From positions 1 to 35,941 of the forward strand of contig JAUILH010000028.1 of NCBI GenBank assembly GCA_030433115.1: a stretch of DNA of 35,941 bases. The letters run 5' to 3'. Origin of the DNA: Bacteroidia bacterium (GTDB lineage: Bacteria > Bacteroidota > Bacteroidia > Flavobacteriales_D > JAUILH01). How positions within the stretch are numbered: position 1 is the stretch's first letter; the number at the start of each line of letters is the position of its first letter. Below the pieces are notes generated by a model that made no database searches, was not told where the DNA came from, and was given only the letters and a program-made list of their open reading frames with translations. Position numbers and translations under genes: made by a program. This document shows positions 1 to 8,835 of the stretch, one piece after another.

Positions 1-17
1 TACAAGCAAGGAAAATA

Positions 18-356
18 ATGGGCGAACAAGCTAAAAGTGAAATTAGGATAGAAGTAGGGTTGGACGAAAACAAAGTGCCACAGTCAATTAATTGGAAAGC
101 AGATGATGCAGGGGCTAGTCAAGAAGAAGCCAAGGCTATGATGTTGTCGTTTTGGGATAAAGCTCAAGGCAACGCCATGCGAATGGATTTGTGGACTAAG
201 GACATGTTGGTAGATGAAATGAAAATGTTTTACCACCAAACTCTGCTCACTATGGCAGACTCGTTTGAGCGTTCAACCGGTGAGTCACTCATGAGTCAGG
301 ACCTGAGAGATTTCTGTGACTATTTTGCAGAAAGAATGCAGATCAAACCTCAATAA
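18..356 (+). CDS. gldC: Gliding motility protein GldC
   Basis: The 112-residue product matches the GldC family along its whole length. Recognisable parts are the N-terminal KSEIRIEVGLDENKVPQSI, the central EAKAMMLSFWD, the LWTKDMLVDEMKMF block and the C-terminal RDFCDYFAERM. GldC is a small soluble protein known from gliding Bacteroidota, where it supports the gliding/T9SS machinery; its biochemical role is unclear. No signal peptide or membrane segment is visible. In Flavobacterium, gldC also lies close to the division cluster, so this position fits, and gldB could lie just upstream outside the window. The ATG follows an A/G-rich stretch (AAGGAAAAT). Identification is by recalled family sequence. 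Confidence 0.93.
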   Translation: MGEQAKSEIRIEVGLDENKVPQSINWKADDAGASQEEAKAMMLSFWDKAQGNAMRMDLWTKDMLVDEMKMFYHQTLLTMADSFERSTGESLMSQDLRDFCDYFAERMQIKPQ

Positions 357-392
357 CCCGTTTTCTGATTGTTTTTGCTTGTTTGGATAAAA

Positions 393-408
393 AATATGCG
401 TGCATATT
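393..408. other. Small inverted repeat between gldC and the GNAT gene
   Basis: AATATGC (393-399) and GCATATT (402-408) form a 7-bp dyad around GT, followed by a T-run about 5 bases later. It could be a weak terminator for gldC or a protein-binding site. The stem is AT-rich and short, so the call is weak. Confidence 0.3.
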
Positions 409-462
409 AAATTTTTAGTCCAAAGAAACTTATATTCACGGTAACAAATGTTGTGGTGAAAA

Positions 463-1401
463 ATGGCTGAGAAGGAAGAACATATTATCCCCCCGGTAGA
501 CCGTGAATTGATCAAGTCGGAACTGACTAAGGATCGTTTTGTGGCAAATACCAACAAGGGAAATAATGAGATTTATATAGTCAATCACCAGAATTCTCCC
601 AATGTTCTTAAGGAAATTGGTCGCCTCAGAGAGGAAGCCTTTCGTTCAGGAGGTGGAGGTACCGGAAAGTCACTCGATTTGGATTCTTACGATTTGTCCG
701 AAAGACCTTATCAGCAATTGCTGGTTTTTAGTCCTGAAGATGAAGAAATCATTGGAGGTTATCGTTTCATTGATTGCGATACAGCCACCAATCCGGATAC
801 GGGAGATATAGAGTTGTCTACGGCCAATTATTTCAAGTTTTCTCAGAAATTTATTGATGAGTATTTACCCTATACCATTGAATTGGGGCGTTCTTGGGTT
901 CAGCCTATGTATCAGCCCTCTGTGAATCCAAGGAAGGGTTTGTTTGCCCTGGCAAATATTTGGGACGGATTGAGTAATATCATTGATCTATATCCCAATT
1001 CTAAATACTTTTTTGGTAAGGTAACCATGTATCCTGATTATAATTCGGATGCGCGCGATTTGCTCTTGTTCTTTATGCACCATTATTTTCCGGATAAAGA
1101 GGATTTGTTAGAGCCAATTCATCCATTGGATAGTCAGCCGGATGTAGCCAGGTTGACTAGGATTTTCAAAGGTCTCGAGTTTGCCGATGGGTTCAGATTG
1201 CTACAAAGAATGATTCGTGATAAGGATGAAAGTATTCCGCCTCTTCTAAATATTTATATGAACATTTCACCAAGTATGAAAACCTTCGGCACTGCTGTCA
1301 ATCCCGACTTTGGTCATGTGGAGGAAACTGGTATTTTGGTGACTATTGAAGATATTTATGAGGAGACAAGAGCGAGACACAACACCAATCGCGATCTCTA
1401 A
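463..1401 (+). CDS. GNAT-family acyltransferase, OlsB/GlsB-like (Acetyltransf_5 type)
   Basis: The 312-residue product has no signal peptide or transmembrane segment. It carries the hallmarks of the Bacteroidota GNAT acyltransferases often labelled 'hemolysin': REEAFRSGGGGTG near residue 60, EEIIGGYRFIDCD near 100, YTIELGRSWVQPMYQP near 140-155, and KYFFGKVTMY near 185. This group (PF13444 type) includes N-acyltransferases that place a 3-hydroxy fatty acid from acyl-ACP on ornithine or glycine to make aminolipids (OlsB, GlsB). An aminolipid role here is inference; the substrate cannot be read from the sequence. An O-acyltransferase partner is not in the window. The gene ends tail-to-tail with engB, the stop codons overlapping at 1398-1401. 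Confidence 0.75.
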   Translation: MAEKEEHIIPPVDRELIKSELTKDRFVANTNKGNNEIYIVNHQNSPNVLKEIGRLREEAFRSGGGGTGKSLDLDSYDLSERPYQQLLVFSPEDEEIIGGYRFIDCDTATNPDTGDIELSTANYFKFSQKFIDEYLPYTIELGRSWVQPMYQPSVNPRKGLFALANIWDGLSNIIDLYPNSKYFFGKVTMYPDYNSDARDLLLFFMHHYFPDKEDLLEPIHPLDSQPDVARLTRIFKGLEFADGFRLLQRMIRDKDESIPPLLNIYMNISPSMKTFGTAVNPDFGHVEETGILVTIEDIYEETRARHNTNRDL

Positions 1402-2006
1402 TGGTCTTCGTCATACATAGGATTTGTTTGCTCAATAAAATCCAAAATGTCTTCTCTGCCTGCCTTAGATCTCGATGAGGTCAAAAATATCTGTGGTAAA
1501 TCTTCCCAGGTCTCAAGCATTTTAGCTTTGTAAGCGGCTAAATTCTCATCCAGTTCGTACGCTTTTAAATTCTCAATTTTGGTGAAGCACATGACAAAGG
1601 GAATGCCTTTTTCTCCCAGCCAGTTCATGAATTCCAAATCACTGTTCTGTGGTGGAATTCTGGAATCAAGCAGCACAAAAACACACATCAGGTCAAGTCG
1701 TTGCTCCAAAAAATGATAGATCATACCCTTGAATTTCCGACGGTCCCTTTTAGACACTTTCGCATACCCGTATCCCGGTAAGTCAACTATGTACCATGAG
1801 TCGTTAATCTTGAAATGATTGATGAGCTGTGTTTTGCCCGGAGTTCCTGAGGTCTTAGCCAGGTTGTTTCTGCCAGTCAACATGTTGATTAAGGATGACT
1901 TCCCTACGTTAGACCTGCCTATGAATGCGTATTCCGGCTGATTCAATTCGGGACACATTTTGTAGTCCGAATTACTTACAACAAATTCCGCTTGATTAAT
2001 GGTCAT
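1398..2006 (-). CDS. engB: Ribosome biogenesis GTP-binding protein EngB (YihA/YsxC)
   Basis: This is a small GTPase of 202 residues, normal for EngB, which acts in late assembly of the large ribosomal subunit. The visible G-motifs are G1 GRSNVGKSS (30-38), G2 around the SGTPGKTQ loop (53-60), G3 DLPGYG (75-80) and G5 near TSSRSKAG. The G4 motif reads TKIE (142-145), where the family normally has TKxD. That Asp contacts the guanine base, so the change is conservative but unusual. The gene is divergent from mraZ across a 241-bp spacer with a candidate promoter and mirrored TGGTA repeats, and its 3' end overlaps the stop of the GNAT gene. Confidence 0.96.
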   Translation of the reverse strand: MTINQAEFVVSNSDYKMCPELNQPEYAFIGRSNVGKSSLINMLTGRNNLAKTSGTPGKTQLINHFKINDSWYIVDLPGYGYAKVSKRDRRKFKGMIYHFLEQRLDLMCVFVLLDSRIPPQNSDLEFMNWLGEKGIPFVMCFTKIENLKAYELDENLAAYKAKMLETWEDLPQIFLTSSRSKAGREDILDFIEQTNPMYDEDH

Positions 2007-2028
2007 AACCGATCCTCTTTTGAGGTGT

Positions 2029-2058
2029 CAAAGCTATGAATTTTCCACATAGTGACAA
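2029..2058 (-). promoter_or_regulatory. Candidate engB promoter (TTG-N19-TAGCTTTG)
   Basis: On the minus strand TAGCTTTG (2036 to 2029) fits the Bacteroidota -7 consensus TAnnTTTG. A TTG lies 19 bases upstream (2058 to 2056), at the usual -33 distance. Transcription would start near 2024, giving a leader of about 18 nt before the engB ATG. Confidence 0.5.
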
Positions 2059-2084
2059 TTTTAAGCAATATTTTGTTTAAAATA

Positions 2085-2100
2085 TACCACTTTTTACCAC
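2085..2100 (-). promoter_or_regulatory. Mirrored MraZ-like box facing engB
   Basis: Two GTGGTA repeats on the minus strand (2100-2095 and 2090-2085) are exactly 10 bp apart. This is the same unit and phasing as the repeats in front of mraZ, but in opposite orientation. They lie about 30-60 bp upstream of the candidate engB promoter. Binding by MraZ is inferred from the known TGGGN-N5 repeat architecture of MraZ operators. Confidence 0.45.
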
Positions 2101-2181
2101 TGATCTAATTTATTGAAAATAAGAGGTTTAATGATTTGTTGTAACCAATTTGTCTTTTATATAGTAAAAAGTTGTTAACAT

Positions 2182-2210
2182 AGTGGTAACTAATGGTATA
2201 AAGTGGTAAA
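2182..2210 (+). promoter_or_regulatory. Putative MraZ operator: three 10-bp-phased TGGTA repeats
   Basis: TGGTA occurs at 2184-2188, 2194-2198 and 2204-2208, with exactly 5 bases between units. Characterised MraZ operators are direct TGGG-type pentamers with 5-base spacers upstream of mraZ, so the geometry matches while the sequence is TGGTA instead of TGGGN. The box lies 40-64 bp before the mraZ ATG and just upstream of a -7-like TATTTTTA (2219-2226). A repressor bound here would therefore cover the promoter, consistent with autoregulation of the dcw operon. Confidence 0.65.
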
Positions 2211-2247
2211 AAAAATCTATTTTTACATCCTTTAAGTCAAAAAGTAA

Positions 2248-2721
2248 ATGGCAAGCCTAGTAGGAGAATATGGTTGTAAGCTGGACGCAAAAGGGCGTTT
2301 TCTGTTTCCGTCAGGACTCAGGAAGCAGTTAGATCCTTCTGCGCAAGAGGGTTTTATGATCAATCGTGGGTTTGAAAAGTGTTTGTCGTTGTATCCAATG
2401 AATGAGTGGGAGAAGGTGAGTGCTCGCCTGGAGAAGTTGAACTTGTTTAAGCCGGAAAACCGAATGTTCTATCGTCTGTTTCATAATGGCGCGCAGATGT
2501 TGTCGCTTGATAATGCGGGTAGGGTGTTGGTTCCAAAGTCGCTTTTGGAGTATGCTGGTGTGAAGAAGGAGGCTGTGTTGATAGCTTATGGTGATCGGAT
2601 TGAAATCTGGGATAAGCAAGCTTACGACAAGTGGCTCGATGAGAATTCATTGGATTTTGCTGATTTGGCTGACAAGGTAATGGGAGAAGGCTCTGGATCT
2701 AATTCAGAGGGTGATGAGTGA
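2248..2721 (+). CDS. mraZ: Transcriptional regulator MraZ
   Basis: The 157-residue protein is built of two SpoVT-AbrB-like halves, each with the family DxxGR motif: LDAKGRFLFP (about 13-22) and LDNAGRVLVP (about 88-97). MraZ forms a ring-shaped DNA-binding oligomer and controls the dcw operon it heads. The acidic tail (EGSGSNSEGDE) is slightly longer than usual. It is the first gene of the rightward operon, preceded by phased TGGTA repeats that are its likely binding sites, and its 3' end overlaps rsmH. Confidence 0.96.
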   Translation: MASLVGEYGCKLDAKGRFLFPSGLRKQLDPSAQEGFMINRGFEKCLSLYPMNEWEKVSARLEKLNLFKPENRMFYRLFHNGAQMLSLDNAGRVLVPKSLLEYAGVKKEAVLIAYGDRIEIWDKQAYDKWLDENSLDFADLADKVMGEGSGSNSEGDE

Positions 2722-3616
2722 TTATCATGTCCCCGTTCTTTTACATGATGTAATTAATGGATTAGAAATTCAACCGGAAGGCTGCTATGTGGATGTGACT
2801 TATGGGGGTGGAGGTCATAGTGCTGAAATCTTATCACGTCTCAGTTCTGGAAAGTTGTATGCATTCGATCAGGATGCGGATGCAAAGGAAAATCTCAAAT
2901 CGGATGATCGTCTGGTTTTTATAGCTCAGAATTTCAGGTATCTCAAGAACGCTTTGCGGATGCATGGTGCGCGTCAAGTGGATGGTGTGTTGGCTGATTT
3001 GGGTGTATCCTCTCATCAGTTTGATGTGCCGGAAAGAGGGTTTTCGTTTAGGTTTGAGGGGCCTTTGGATATGAGGATGAATGTGGGGTCTTCACTAACG
3101 GCTGCGAAAATTCTGAACGAGTACGATGAGGAGGCTTTGTTTCGTGTGTTTCGTCAGTATGGGGAGTTGAGGTCGTTGGGGCGTGTAGTGAAGGCGATTT
3201 TAAAAGCAAGATCCGAATTTGAGTTTACAACAACTGTTCAATTGGTTGAAATGTATGATCAGATTGGGATTGGTGGCGTGAAGCGAAACGGAGAATTGGC
3301 TCGCTTATTTCAGGCTTTGAGGATAGAGGTGAATGATGAGATGGCGGTATTGAGGGAGTTTTTGGAGGCGTGCGAGCAGGTGGTTAAGCCAGGAGGAAAG
3401 TTGGTGGTGATTTCTTATCACTCATTGGAGGATCGATTAGTCAAGAATTACATCAAAAAAGGAAATTTTGAAGGGAAGGAAGAGAAGGATTTTTATGGAA
3501 ATCTCATCCGTCCATTCAAAGAAGTGAATCGAAAGGTGATTGTGCCCGGCGATGAAGAAATAGAAAGAAACCCAAGAGCACGTAGTGCTAAACTAAGAAT
3601 AGGCGAAAAGTTGTGA
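2714..3616 (+). CDS. rsmH: 16S rRNA (cytosine-1402-N4)-methyltransferase RsmH (MraW)
   Basis: SAM-dependent methyltransferase of 300 residues acting on C1402 of 16S rRNA. Motifs seen are DVTYGGGGHSAEIL (SAM loop, about 28-41), LADLGVSSHQFD (about 95-106), the GPLDMRM segment, and VISYHSLEDRLVK near 230. I chose the ATG at 2714 rather than the GTG one codon earlier. It overlaps the mraZ stop (2719-2721), an ATGAGTGA arrangement typical of translational coupling. It is followed by a 4-base overlap with the ftsL-like gene. Confidence 0.96.
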   Translation: MSDYHVPVLLHDVINGLEIQPEGCYVDVTYGGGGHSAEILSRLSSGKLYAFDQDADAKENLKSDDRLVFIAQNFRYLKNALRMHGARQVDGVLADLGVSSHQFDVPERGFSFRFEGPLDMRMNVGSSLTAAKILNEYDEEALFRVFRQYGELRSLGRVVKAILKARSEFEFTTTVQLVEMYDQIGIGGVKRNGELARLFQALRIEVNDEMAVLREFLEACEQVVKPGGKLVVISYHSLEDRLVKNYIKKGNFEGKEEKDFYGNLIRPFKEVNRKVIVPGDEEIERNPRARSAKLRIGEKL

Positions 3617-4023
3617 ATACTTTAGTTGAAGAACAAGAAAAACCCAAGAAAAGAGCTAAAAAAACAAGCTCTAAGAAAAGCTCGAATGGCACGGGTCGGT
3701 TTTTTGCGTCCCTATTGAACGGTGATTTTTTCAGTCGTGACAATCTGGTTAAGAACATCCCTTTCTTTTTCTATGTGGCTTTCTTGCTCATTTTATATAT
3801 AGGCTACGGCTATTATGTTGAAAAAACGTCTTCTAATATTGCTGATCTCGAAGAGAAATCTCTAGAGTTGCGCGCCGATCAGAATAATGAAAATGCATAC
3901 TATAATCAGATCAGCATGTATTCTCATATAGAGGATTCTTTGTCGGCTGCCGGTATTCTGCCATCGGTAGAGCCGCCTCAGAAAATATTTGTTTCCAAAT
4001 CACAATTTAATACTCAGGAATAA
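3613..4023 (+). CDS. ftsL: FtsL-like division protein
   Basis: This is a 136-residue bitopic membrane protein between rsmH and ftsI, the standard position of ftsL. Residues 1-45 are strongly basic and Lys-rich (cytoplasmic). Residues about 50-70 (PFFFYVAFLLILYIGYGYY) form one transmembrane helix, followed by a short periplasmic region with a helical, coiled-coil-like stretch (IADLEEKSLELRADQ). FtsL bridges FtsQ and FtsW/FtsI at the septum. The start is GTG, overlapping the rsmH TGA by four bases; the stop overlaps the ftsI ATG by one base. Sequence conservation in this family is poor, so the call rests on topology and position. Confidence 0.85.
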   Translation: MNTLVEEQEKPKKRAKKTSSKKSSNGTGRFFASLLNGDFFSRDNLVKNIPFFFYVAFLLILYIGYGYYVEKTSSNIADLEEKSLELRADQNNENAYYNQISMYSHIEDSLSAAGILPSVEPPQKIFVSKSQFNTQE

Positions 4024-6134
4024 TGGAGAAGCGGAAAGTGGTTTGGAGAATATATGTGGTCTTTTTGGTGATGCTGGTTTGCTCGGTTGGAATAGTGGCT
4101 CGTGTGGTCGGAATTCAGAGTAATGAGGCTTATCGTGAGGTGGTTGAGAAGAAAGAGAATTTAGTCCAGGATACTATTACCCCAATTCGAGGGTCTATTT
4201 TTTCTGCGGATGGGTCTTTGTTGGTCGCTTCAGATCCGGTTTTCAACTTAAGATGGGATGCCACGGTTGTGGATAGCGACCTGTTTAATGAGGAAATTGA
4301 TGAGTTGGCTGCTGGGATGTCTAAAATCTTTAAGTCTAAAACGACTGCGCAATGGAAGGCGCATTTGGTGAAGGGTAAAGAGGAGGGTAAGCGCTACTAC
4401 AAAATTGCCAATAAGGTGTCTAGGAGAGATTTGCATCAGGTATTGCAGTTGCCGATATTCAAGCTGGGTCAGTATAAAGGTGGGCTTGTAAAGGAGAAAA
4501 TTGATTTTCGTGGCCGTCAGTTTGCGCCCCTGGCGGACAGAACAATTGGGTATGCAAGAGTGAAGGAAGGTAAAGGTCTAACTGGTATCGTGGGGATCGA
4601 AGAGGCTTACGATAAGCAGTTGAGGGGAGAAGTAGGGGTTCGTGAAATGAAAAGACTGTCGTCAGGAAAGAAAATTCCAGTCAGTGATGAGTTTATCAAG
4701 GTTCCTAAAAATGGAATGGATGTCTATTCAACCATTGATATAAATATCCAGGATGTGGCGGAAAGCGAGTTGATGCGGCAGTTGGAAGCGCAAAATGCAG
4801 CCAACGGTTGTGCGATTCTAATGGAAGTGGAAACCGGAAAGATCATTGCTATCGCCAATCTTCAAAAAACCGGTGACGGAACATATTATGAGTCTTACAA
4901 TCATGCAATTGGTACGCAAACAGAGCCGGGTTCAACGTTTAAGTTGGTGTCTTTGTTAGTGGCACTTGAAGATGGGGTGATTGATTTAGATACTGAGTAT
5001 GATACGGAGGATGGAACGGTTCAGTTTTACGACCGTGTGATGAGAGATTCGAAGGTAGGAGGTTACGGTATTATTGATGTAAAAACTGGTTTTGCGCGCA
5101 GTTCAAATACTTTGTTCTCAAAGATGATTGATCAGGCTTATCATAGTAGGCCTAATAAGTTTGTTGATGGCGTTCGATCCTTGATGGGGGAAGAGAATGG
5201 GATTTCTTTGAAGGGTGAAAAAACGCCATATATCCATGGTCCTGGTGAGGAAGGTTGGTCAGGGGTGTCTTTGCCCTGGATGAGCATTGGTTATGAAACC
5301 ATGTTTACGCCGCTTCAGATTTTAACGCTTTATAATGCCATTGCCAATGATGGGAAAATGGTGAAACCTCAGTTTGTCAATGAGATTCGTCAGGATGGAG
5401 AGCTGGTTGAGAGCTTTGAAGTTCAGGTGTTGCAAGAGCGTTTGTGTTCAAAATCAACCATTCGAAAAGCTAAACAGTGTTTGGAGTATGTTGTGGATTA
5501 TGAGTATGGAACAGGTCGCAGTCTAAGAGCGTCAAATTATAAAATTGCTGGTAAGACAGGTACTACTCAAAAGGCTCAGGGGATTTCGGGTTACAAGTCT
5601 CAGGATAAAATTAAGTATCAGGCCTCTTTCTGTGGGTATTTTCCAGCGGATGCCCCAAGGTATTCTTGTATTGTAGTGGTAGCTGCGCCCGAAAAAGGGA
5701 AATACGGAGCGGAGGTTGCCGGGACTGTCTTTAAAGCCATTGCCGATAAAGTGTATGCCATTAGTCCGGAAGACCATGAGGCGGTCAATGATGGTGATGT
5801 GGAAGAGATGGCGGCGCCAATTACCAAATCAGGAAAGTTTGAAGACATCAAAACAGTGGCTCAGGCGGTTGGGGTCGACTATAAGATTTTAGATGAAAAA
5901 GATACCTGGGTGATGGCTGAGGCTGAGTCGGGTTATTTAGGGATTAAGAAAAAGTACGTGGGAGATAAGACCGTGCCCAACGTGAAAGGAATGGGGCTGA
6001 AAGATGCGCTGTATATCCTTGAAAATCGAGGGATGAAGGTTGAGGTGAGCGGTTCCGGGAAAGTGGTTTCTCAGTCAATTGAAGCCGGAAAACCTTTTAT
6101 GAAAAATACACTGATCACATTGCAATTGAAATAA
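4023..6134 (+). CDS. ftsI: Septal peptidoglycan transpeptidase FtsI (PBP3 type) with C-terminal PASTA domain
   Basis: Class B penicillin-binding protein of 703 residues. An N-terminal membrane anchor (about 9-29) is followed by a dimerisation domain (about 50-215) and the transpeptidase domain. The catalytic motifs are STFK (304-307, Ser304 nucleophile), SSN (360-362) and KTG (511-513). A PASTA domain (about 645-703, starting near TVPNVKGMG) explains the greater length than the 588-residue E. coli enzyme; this architecture is common in Bacteroidota. It crosslinks septal peptidoglycan with FtsW. The ATG shares one base with the ftsL stop, and the stop shares one base with the murE ATG. Confidence 0.96.
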   Translation: MEKRKVVWRIYVVFLVMLVCSVGIVARVVGIQSNEAYREVVEKKENLVQDTITPIRGSIFSADGSLLVASDPVFNLRWDATVVDSDLFNEEIDELAAGMSKIFKSKTTAQWKAHLVKGKEEGKRYYKIANKVSRRDLHQVLQLPIFKLGQYKGGLVKEKIDFRGRQFAPLADRTIGYARVKEGKGLTGIVGIEEAYDKQLRGEVGVREMKRLSSGKKIPVSDEFIKVPKNGMDVYSTIDINIQDVAESELMRQLEAQNAANGCAILMEVETGKIIAIANLQKTGDGTYYESYNHAIGTQTEPGSTFKLVSLLVALEDGVIDLDTEYDTEDGTVQFYDRVMRDSKVGGYGIIDVKTGFARSSNTLFSKMIDQAYHSRPNKFVDGVRSLMGEENGISLKGEKTPYIHGPGEEGWSGVSLPWMSIGYETMFTPLQILTLYNAIANDGKMVKPQFVNEIRQDGELVESFEVQVLQERLCSKSTIRKAKQCLEYVVDYEYGTGRSLRASNYKIAGKTGTTQKAQGISGYKSQDKIKYQASFCGYFPADAPRYSCIVVVAAPEKGKYGAEVAGTVFKAIADKVYAISPEDHEAVNDGDVEEMAAPITKSGKFEDIKTVAQAVGVDYKILDEKDTWVMAEAESGYLGIKKKYVGDKTVPNVKGMGLKDALYILENRGMKVEVSGSGKVVSQSIEAGKPFMKNTLITLQLK

Positions 6135-7597
6135 TGAAGCTGTTAACCGACATATTATATGGTGTGAGTCTCCGAGAGGTGGCCGGACCAACCAATGTGG
6201 CTGTTGAATCTGTTGTCTTTGATTCAAGGCAAGTAACAAGTTACACGCTTTTCGTTGCGGTTAAAGGCACTGTGGTTGATGGTCATGAGTACATTGAACA
6301 AGCTGTTAAGTCGGGAGCCATTGCGGTGGTTTGTGAGGAAATGCCTGAGCATACCGAATCGCACGTGACTTATGTTAAGGTTGAGAATTCGGCAGAAGCA
6401 CTTGGGATTTGTGCGGCAAACTACTACGACAATCCATCGGATGAACTTAAGCTGATTGGTGTTACAGGGACCAATGGAAAAACTACATGCACTACCATTT
6501 TGCATGCTTTAGCAACTAAGCTGGGGTATAAATGTGGTCTCATTTCAACGGTGGTTAACAAAATTGGTCAGGAAGAAATTCAGGCAACACATACTACGCC
6601 AGATGCTGTGGGGCTGAATAAGTTGCTTTCAGAAATGTTGGAGGCGGGTTGCGATTACTGTTTTATGGAAGTGAGTTCTCATGCTGTGGATCAACATAGA
6701 ATTGCCGGAGCGAATTTCTCAGGAGCGGCTTTTACAAATCTAAGTCGGGATCATCTCGACTACCACGGTACAATTGAGAATTACATTCAGGCTAAGAAAG
6801 CTTTTTTCGACGGTTTAAAAACCGATTCGTTTGCAGTCACTAATATGGATGACCTTCACGGAGAAGTGATGGTTGAAGATACCAGGGCCAGAGTGGTGTC
6901 TTACGGTTTAAATGGTGTTGCGGACGTGAAAGGAAAAGTGCTCGAAAATCAGTTTTCAGGTTTGGTGCTGAGTGTTGATAACAACGAACTGTGGTCTAAA
7001 TTGATCGGCAAATTCAACGCTTATAACTTATTGTTGGTGTACGCCATTGCAAAGGAGCTCGAATGGGATCAGCTTCAAGTGCTCACCATCATGAGCGAGA
7101 TAGAATCCGTAGATGGTCGGTTCGAATACATCAAAACACCAAATAACATCACAGCTATTGTCGATTACGCGCATACACCGGATGCTCTTGAGAATGTGCT
7201 TAAAACCATCGCTGACATCAGAACAGGGAATGAGCAGGTTATTACAGTTGTGGGCTGTGGTGGAGATCGGGACAAAGGTAAGCGGCCAATGATGGCAGAG
7301 ATTGCCTGTAAGATGAGTAACAAGGTTGTATTGACTTCAGATAACCCAAGGTCAGAAGATCCGGACCAGATCATTCAGGATATGATGGCGGGTGTGGATG
7401 CTGCAGAGAAACGAAAAGTGTTGTCAATTATCAATCGCAAGGAAGGTATTAGAACGGCTTGTAGTCTGGCGAATGATGGAGACATCTTATTGGTTGCCGG
7501 AAAAGGACACGAAAAATATCAAATCATAAAAGATGAGGTCTTGCCATTTGATGACATGGCTGTGTTAAGTGAAACCCTAAAAATGATGGAGAAATAA
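6134..7597 (+). CDS. murE: UDP-MurNAc-L-Ala-D-Glu:meso-diaminopimelate ligase MurE
   Basis: Mur ligase of 487 residues that adds the third stem-peptide residue in the cytoplasm using ATP. The P-loop is GTNGKTT (112-118). The DNPR motif at 403-406 is the signature of meso-DAP-specific MurE; lysine-adding enzymes differ there. The wall should therefore be of the A1-gamma DAP type. HTTPDA and the [13 protein letters not shown] block are also present. The start and stop codons are fused to the neighbours in TAATG junctions on both sides, indicating tight translational coupling. Confidence 0.96.
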   Translation: MKLLTDILYGVSLREVAGPTNVAVESVVFDSRQVTSYTLFVAVKGTVVDGHEYIEQAVKSGAIAVVCEEMPEHTESHVTYVKVENSAEALGICAANYYDNPSDELKLIGVTGTNGKTTCTTILHALATKLGYKCGLISTVVNKIGQEEIQATHTTPDAVGLNKLLSEMLEAGCDYCFMEVSSHAVDQHRIAGANFSGAAFTNLSRDHLDYHGTIENYIQAKKAFFDGLKTDSFAVTNMDDLHGEVMVEDTRARVVSYGLNGVADVKGKVLENQFSGLVLSVDNNELWSKLIGKFNAYNLLLVYAIAKELEWDQLQVLTIMSEIESVDGRFEYIKTPNNITAIVDYAHTPDALENVLKTIADIRTGNEQVITVVGCGGDRDKGKRPMMAEIACKMSNKVVLTSDNPRSEDPDQIIQDMMAGVDAAEKRKVLSIINRKEGIRTACSLANDGDILLVAGKGHEKYQIIKDEVLPFDDMAVLSETLKMMEK

Positions 7598-8835
7598 TGT
7601 TATATCATTTATTCGATTACATAGAACGATATTATGATGTGCCAGGGGCTGGTCTCTTCCAGTATATTTCCTTCCGTGCATCTATGGCAATCATTGCTTC
7701 TTTGATCATTTCCATGATTTTTGGGAAGCGCATCATTCGCTTGCTACACAGGCTGCAGGTGGGTGAGACCGTGCGCGACCTAGGGCTGGAAGGTCAAAAA
7801 GAAAAGGAAGGCACGCCAACTATGGGCGGATTAATGATTTTGGCAGCCATTCTAATCCCAACACTGTTGTTCGCTCAGTTAGACAATGTCTATATCATTA
7901 CCATGATTGTGAGTACAATCTGGTTGGGGACAATAGGCTTCATAGATGACTACATCAAAGTTTTCAAAAAGAACAAAAAGGGGCTGGCAGGAAAGTTCAA
8001 AGTCATTGGTCAGATTGGAATTGGTGTTTTGGTAGGGTCAGTGCTTTACTTTCATCAGGATGTGGTGATGATGGAGCCTACCAATATTTCCGAAGAACAA
8101 ATAGAAGAAATTGAATTGACTGATGGTGAAGAGGCAGCATTGGAGGCGCAATGGAAAGAAACCAAGTCATTGAAAACGACCATTCCTTTTTTAAGCGACA
8201 ACGTATTCGATTACAGGTGGATGCTGGGAGCAGGCAACGAAAAATGGGCCTGGTTGCTCTTCATTCCTCTCGTGATTTTTATTGTAACTGCGGTCTCAAA
8301 TGGTGCGAATATGACTGATGGCTTGGATGGGCTCGCAACGGGAACCTCTGCCATCATAGGACTGGCACTGGCCGTTCTGGCTTATGTCTCGGGTAACTTC
8401 ATGCTGGCAGACTATCTAAACGTGATGTATATCCCCGAGTCCGGAGAGCTGGTGGTCTTTATTGCGGCTTTTGTGGGAGCGTGTATCGGTTTTCTGTGGT
8501 ACAATTCGTATCCGGCACAAGTGTTCATGGGAGATACAGGAAGTTTGGCATTGGGTGGCATCATCGCGGTATTTGCCATTTCTATTAGAAAAGAATTGCT
8601 CATTCCGGTACTGTGCGGGGTATTCTTAATCGAGAATTTATCAGTGATGATCCAGGTAGGTTATTTCAAACTCACAAAAAGAAAATATGGTGAAGGCAAA
8701 CGGGTGTTCCTCATGGCGCCATTGCACCACCACTATCAAAAAAAGGGGATGCATGAGGCGAAAATAGTATCCAGATTCTGGATCGTAGGGATTATTCTGG
8801 CAGTCATTGCCATTGTAACGCTAAAACTACGGTAG
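7597..8835 (+). CDS. mraY: Phospho-MurNAc-pentapeptide transferase MraY
   Basis: Integral membrane enzyme that transfers phospho-MurNAc-pentapeptide to undecaprenyl phosphate, making lipid I. Catalytic features are DDxxK at 117-121, the NMTDGLDG loop with Asp241 and Asp244, the GDTGS Asp313, and a His cluster at 377-379. About ten hydrophobic helices are visible. At 412 residues it is some 50 longer than the E. coli enzyme. The extra length is mostly a charged, Glu-rich hydrophilic insert at about 158-200, which I believe is common in this phylum. The TAG stop overlaps the GTG start of murD by one base. Confidence 0.96.
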   Translation: MLYHLFDYIERYYDVPGAGLFQYISFRASMAIIASLIISMIFGKRIIRLLHRLQVGETVRDLGLEGQKEKEGTPTMGGLMILAAILIPTLLFAQLDNVYIITMIVSTIWLGTIGFIDDYIKVFKKNKKGLAGKFKVIGQIGIGVLVGSVLYFHQDVVMMEPTNISEEQIEEIELTDGEEAALEAQWKETKSLKTTIPFLSDNVFDYRWMLGAGNEKWAWLLFIPLVIFIVTAVSNGANMTDGLDGLATGTSAIIGLALAVLAYVSGNFMLADYLNVMYIPESGELVVFIAAFVGACIGFLWYNSYPAQVFMGDTGSLALGGIIAVFAISIRKELLIPVLCGVFLIENLSVMIQVGYFKLTKRKYGEGKRVFLMAPLHHHYQKKGMHEAKIVSRFWIVGIILAVIAIVTLKLR

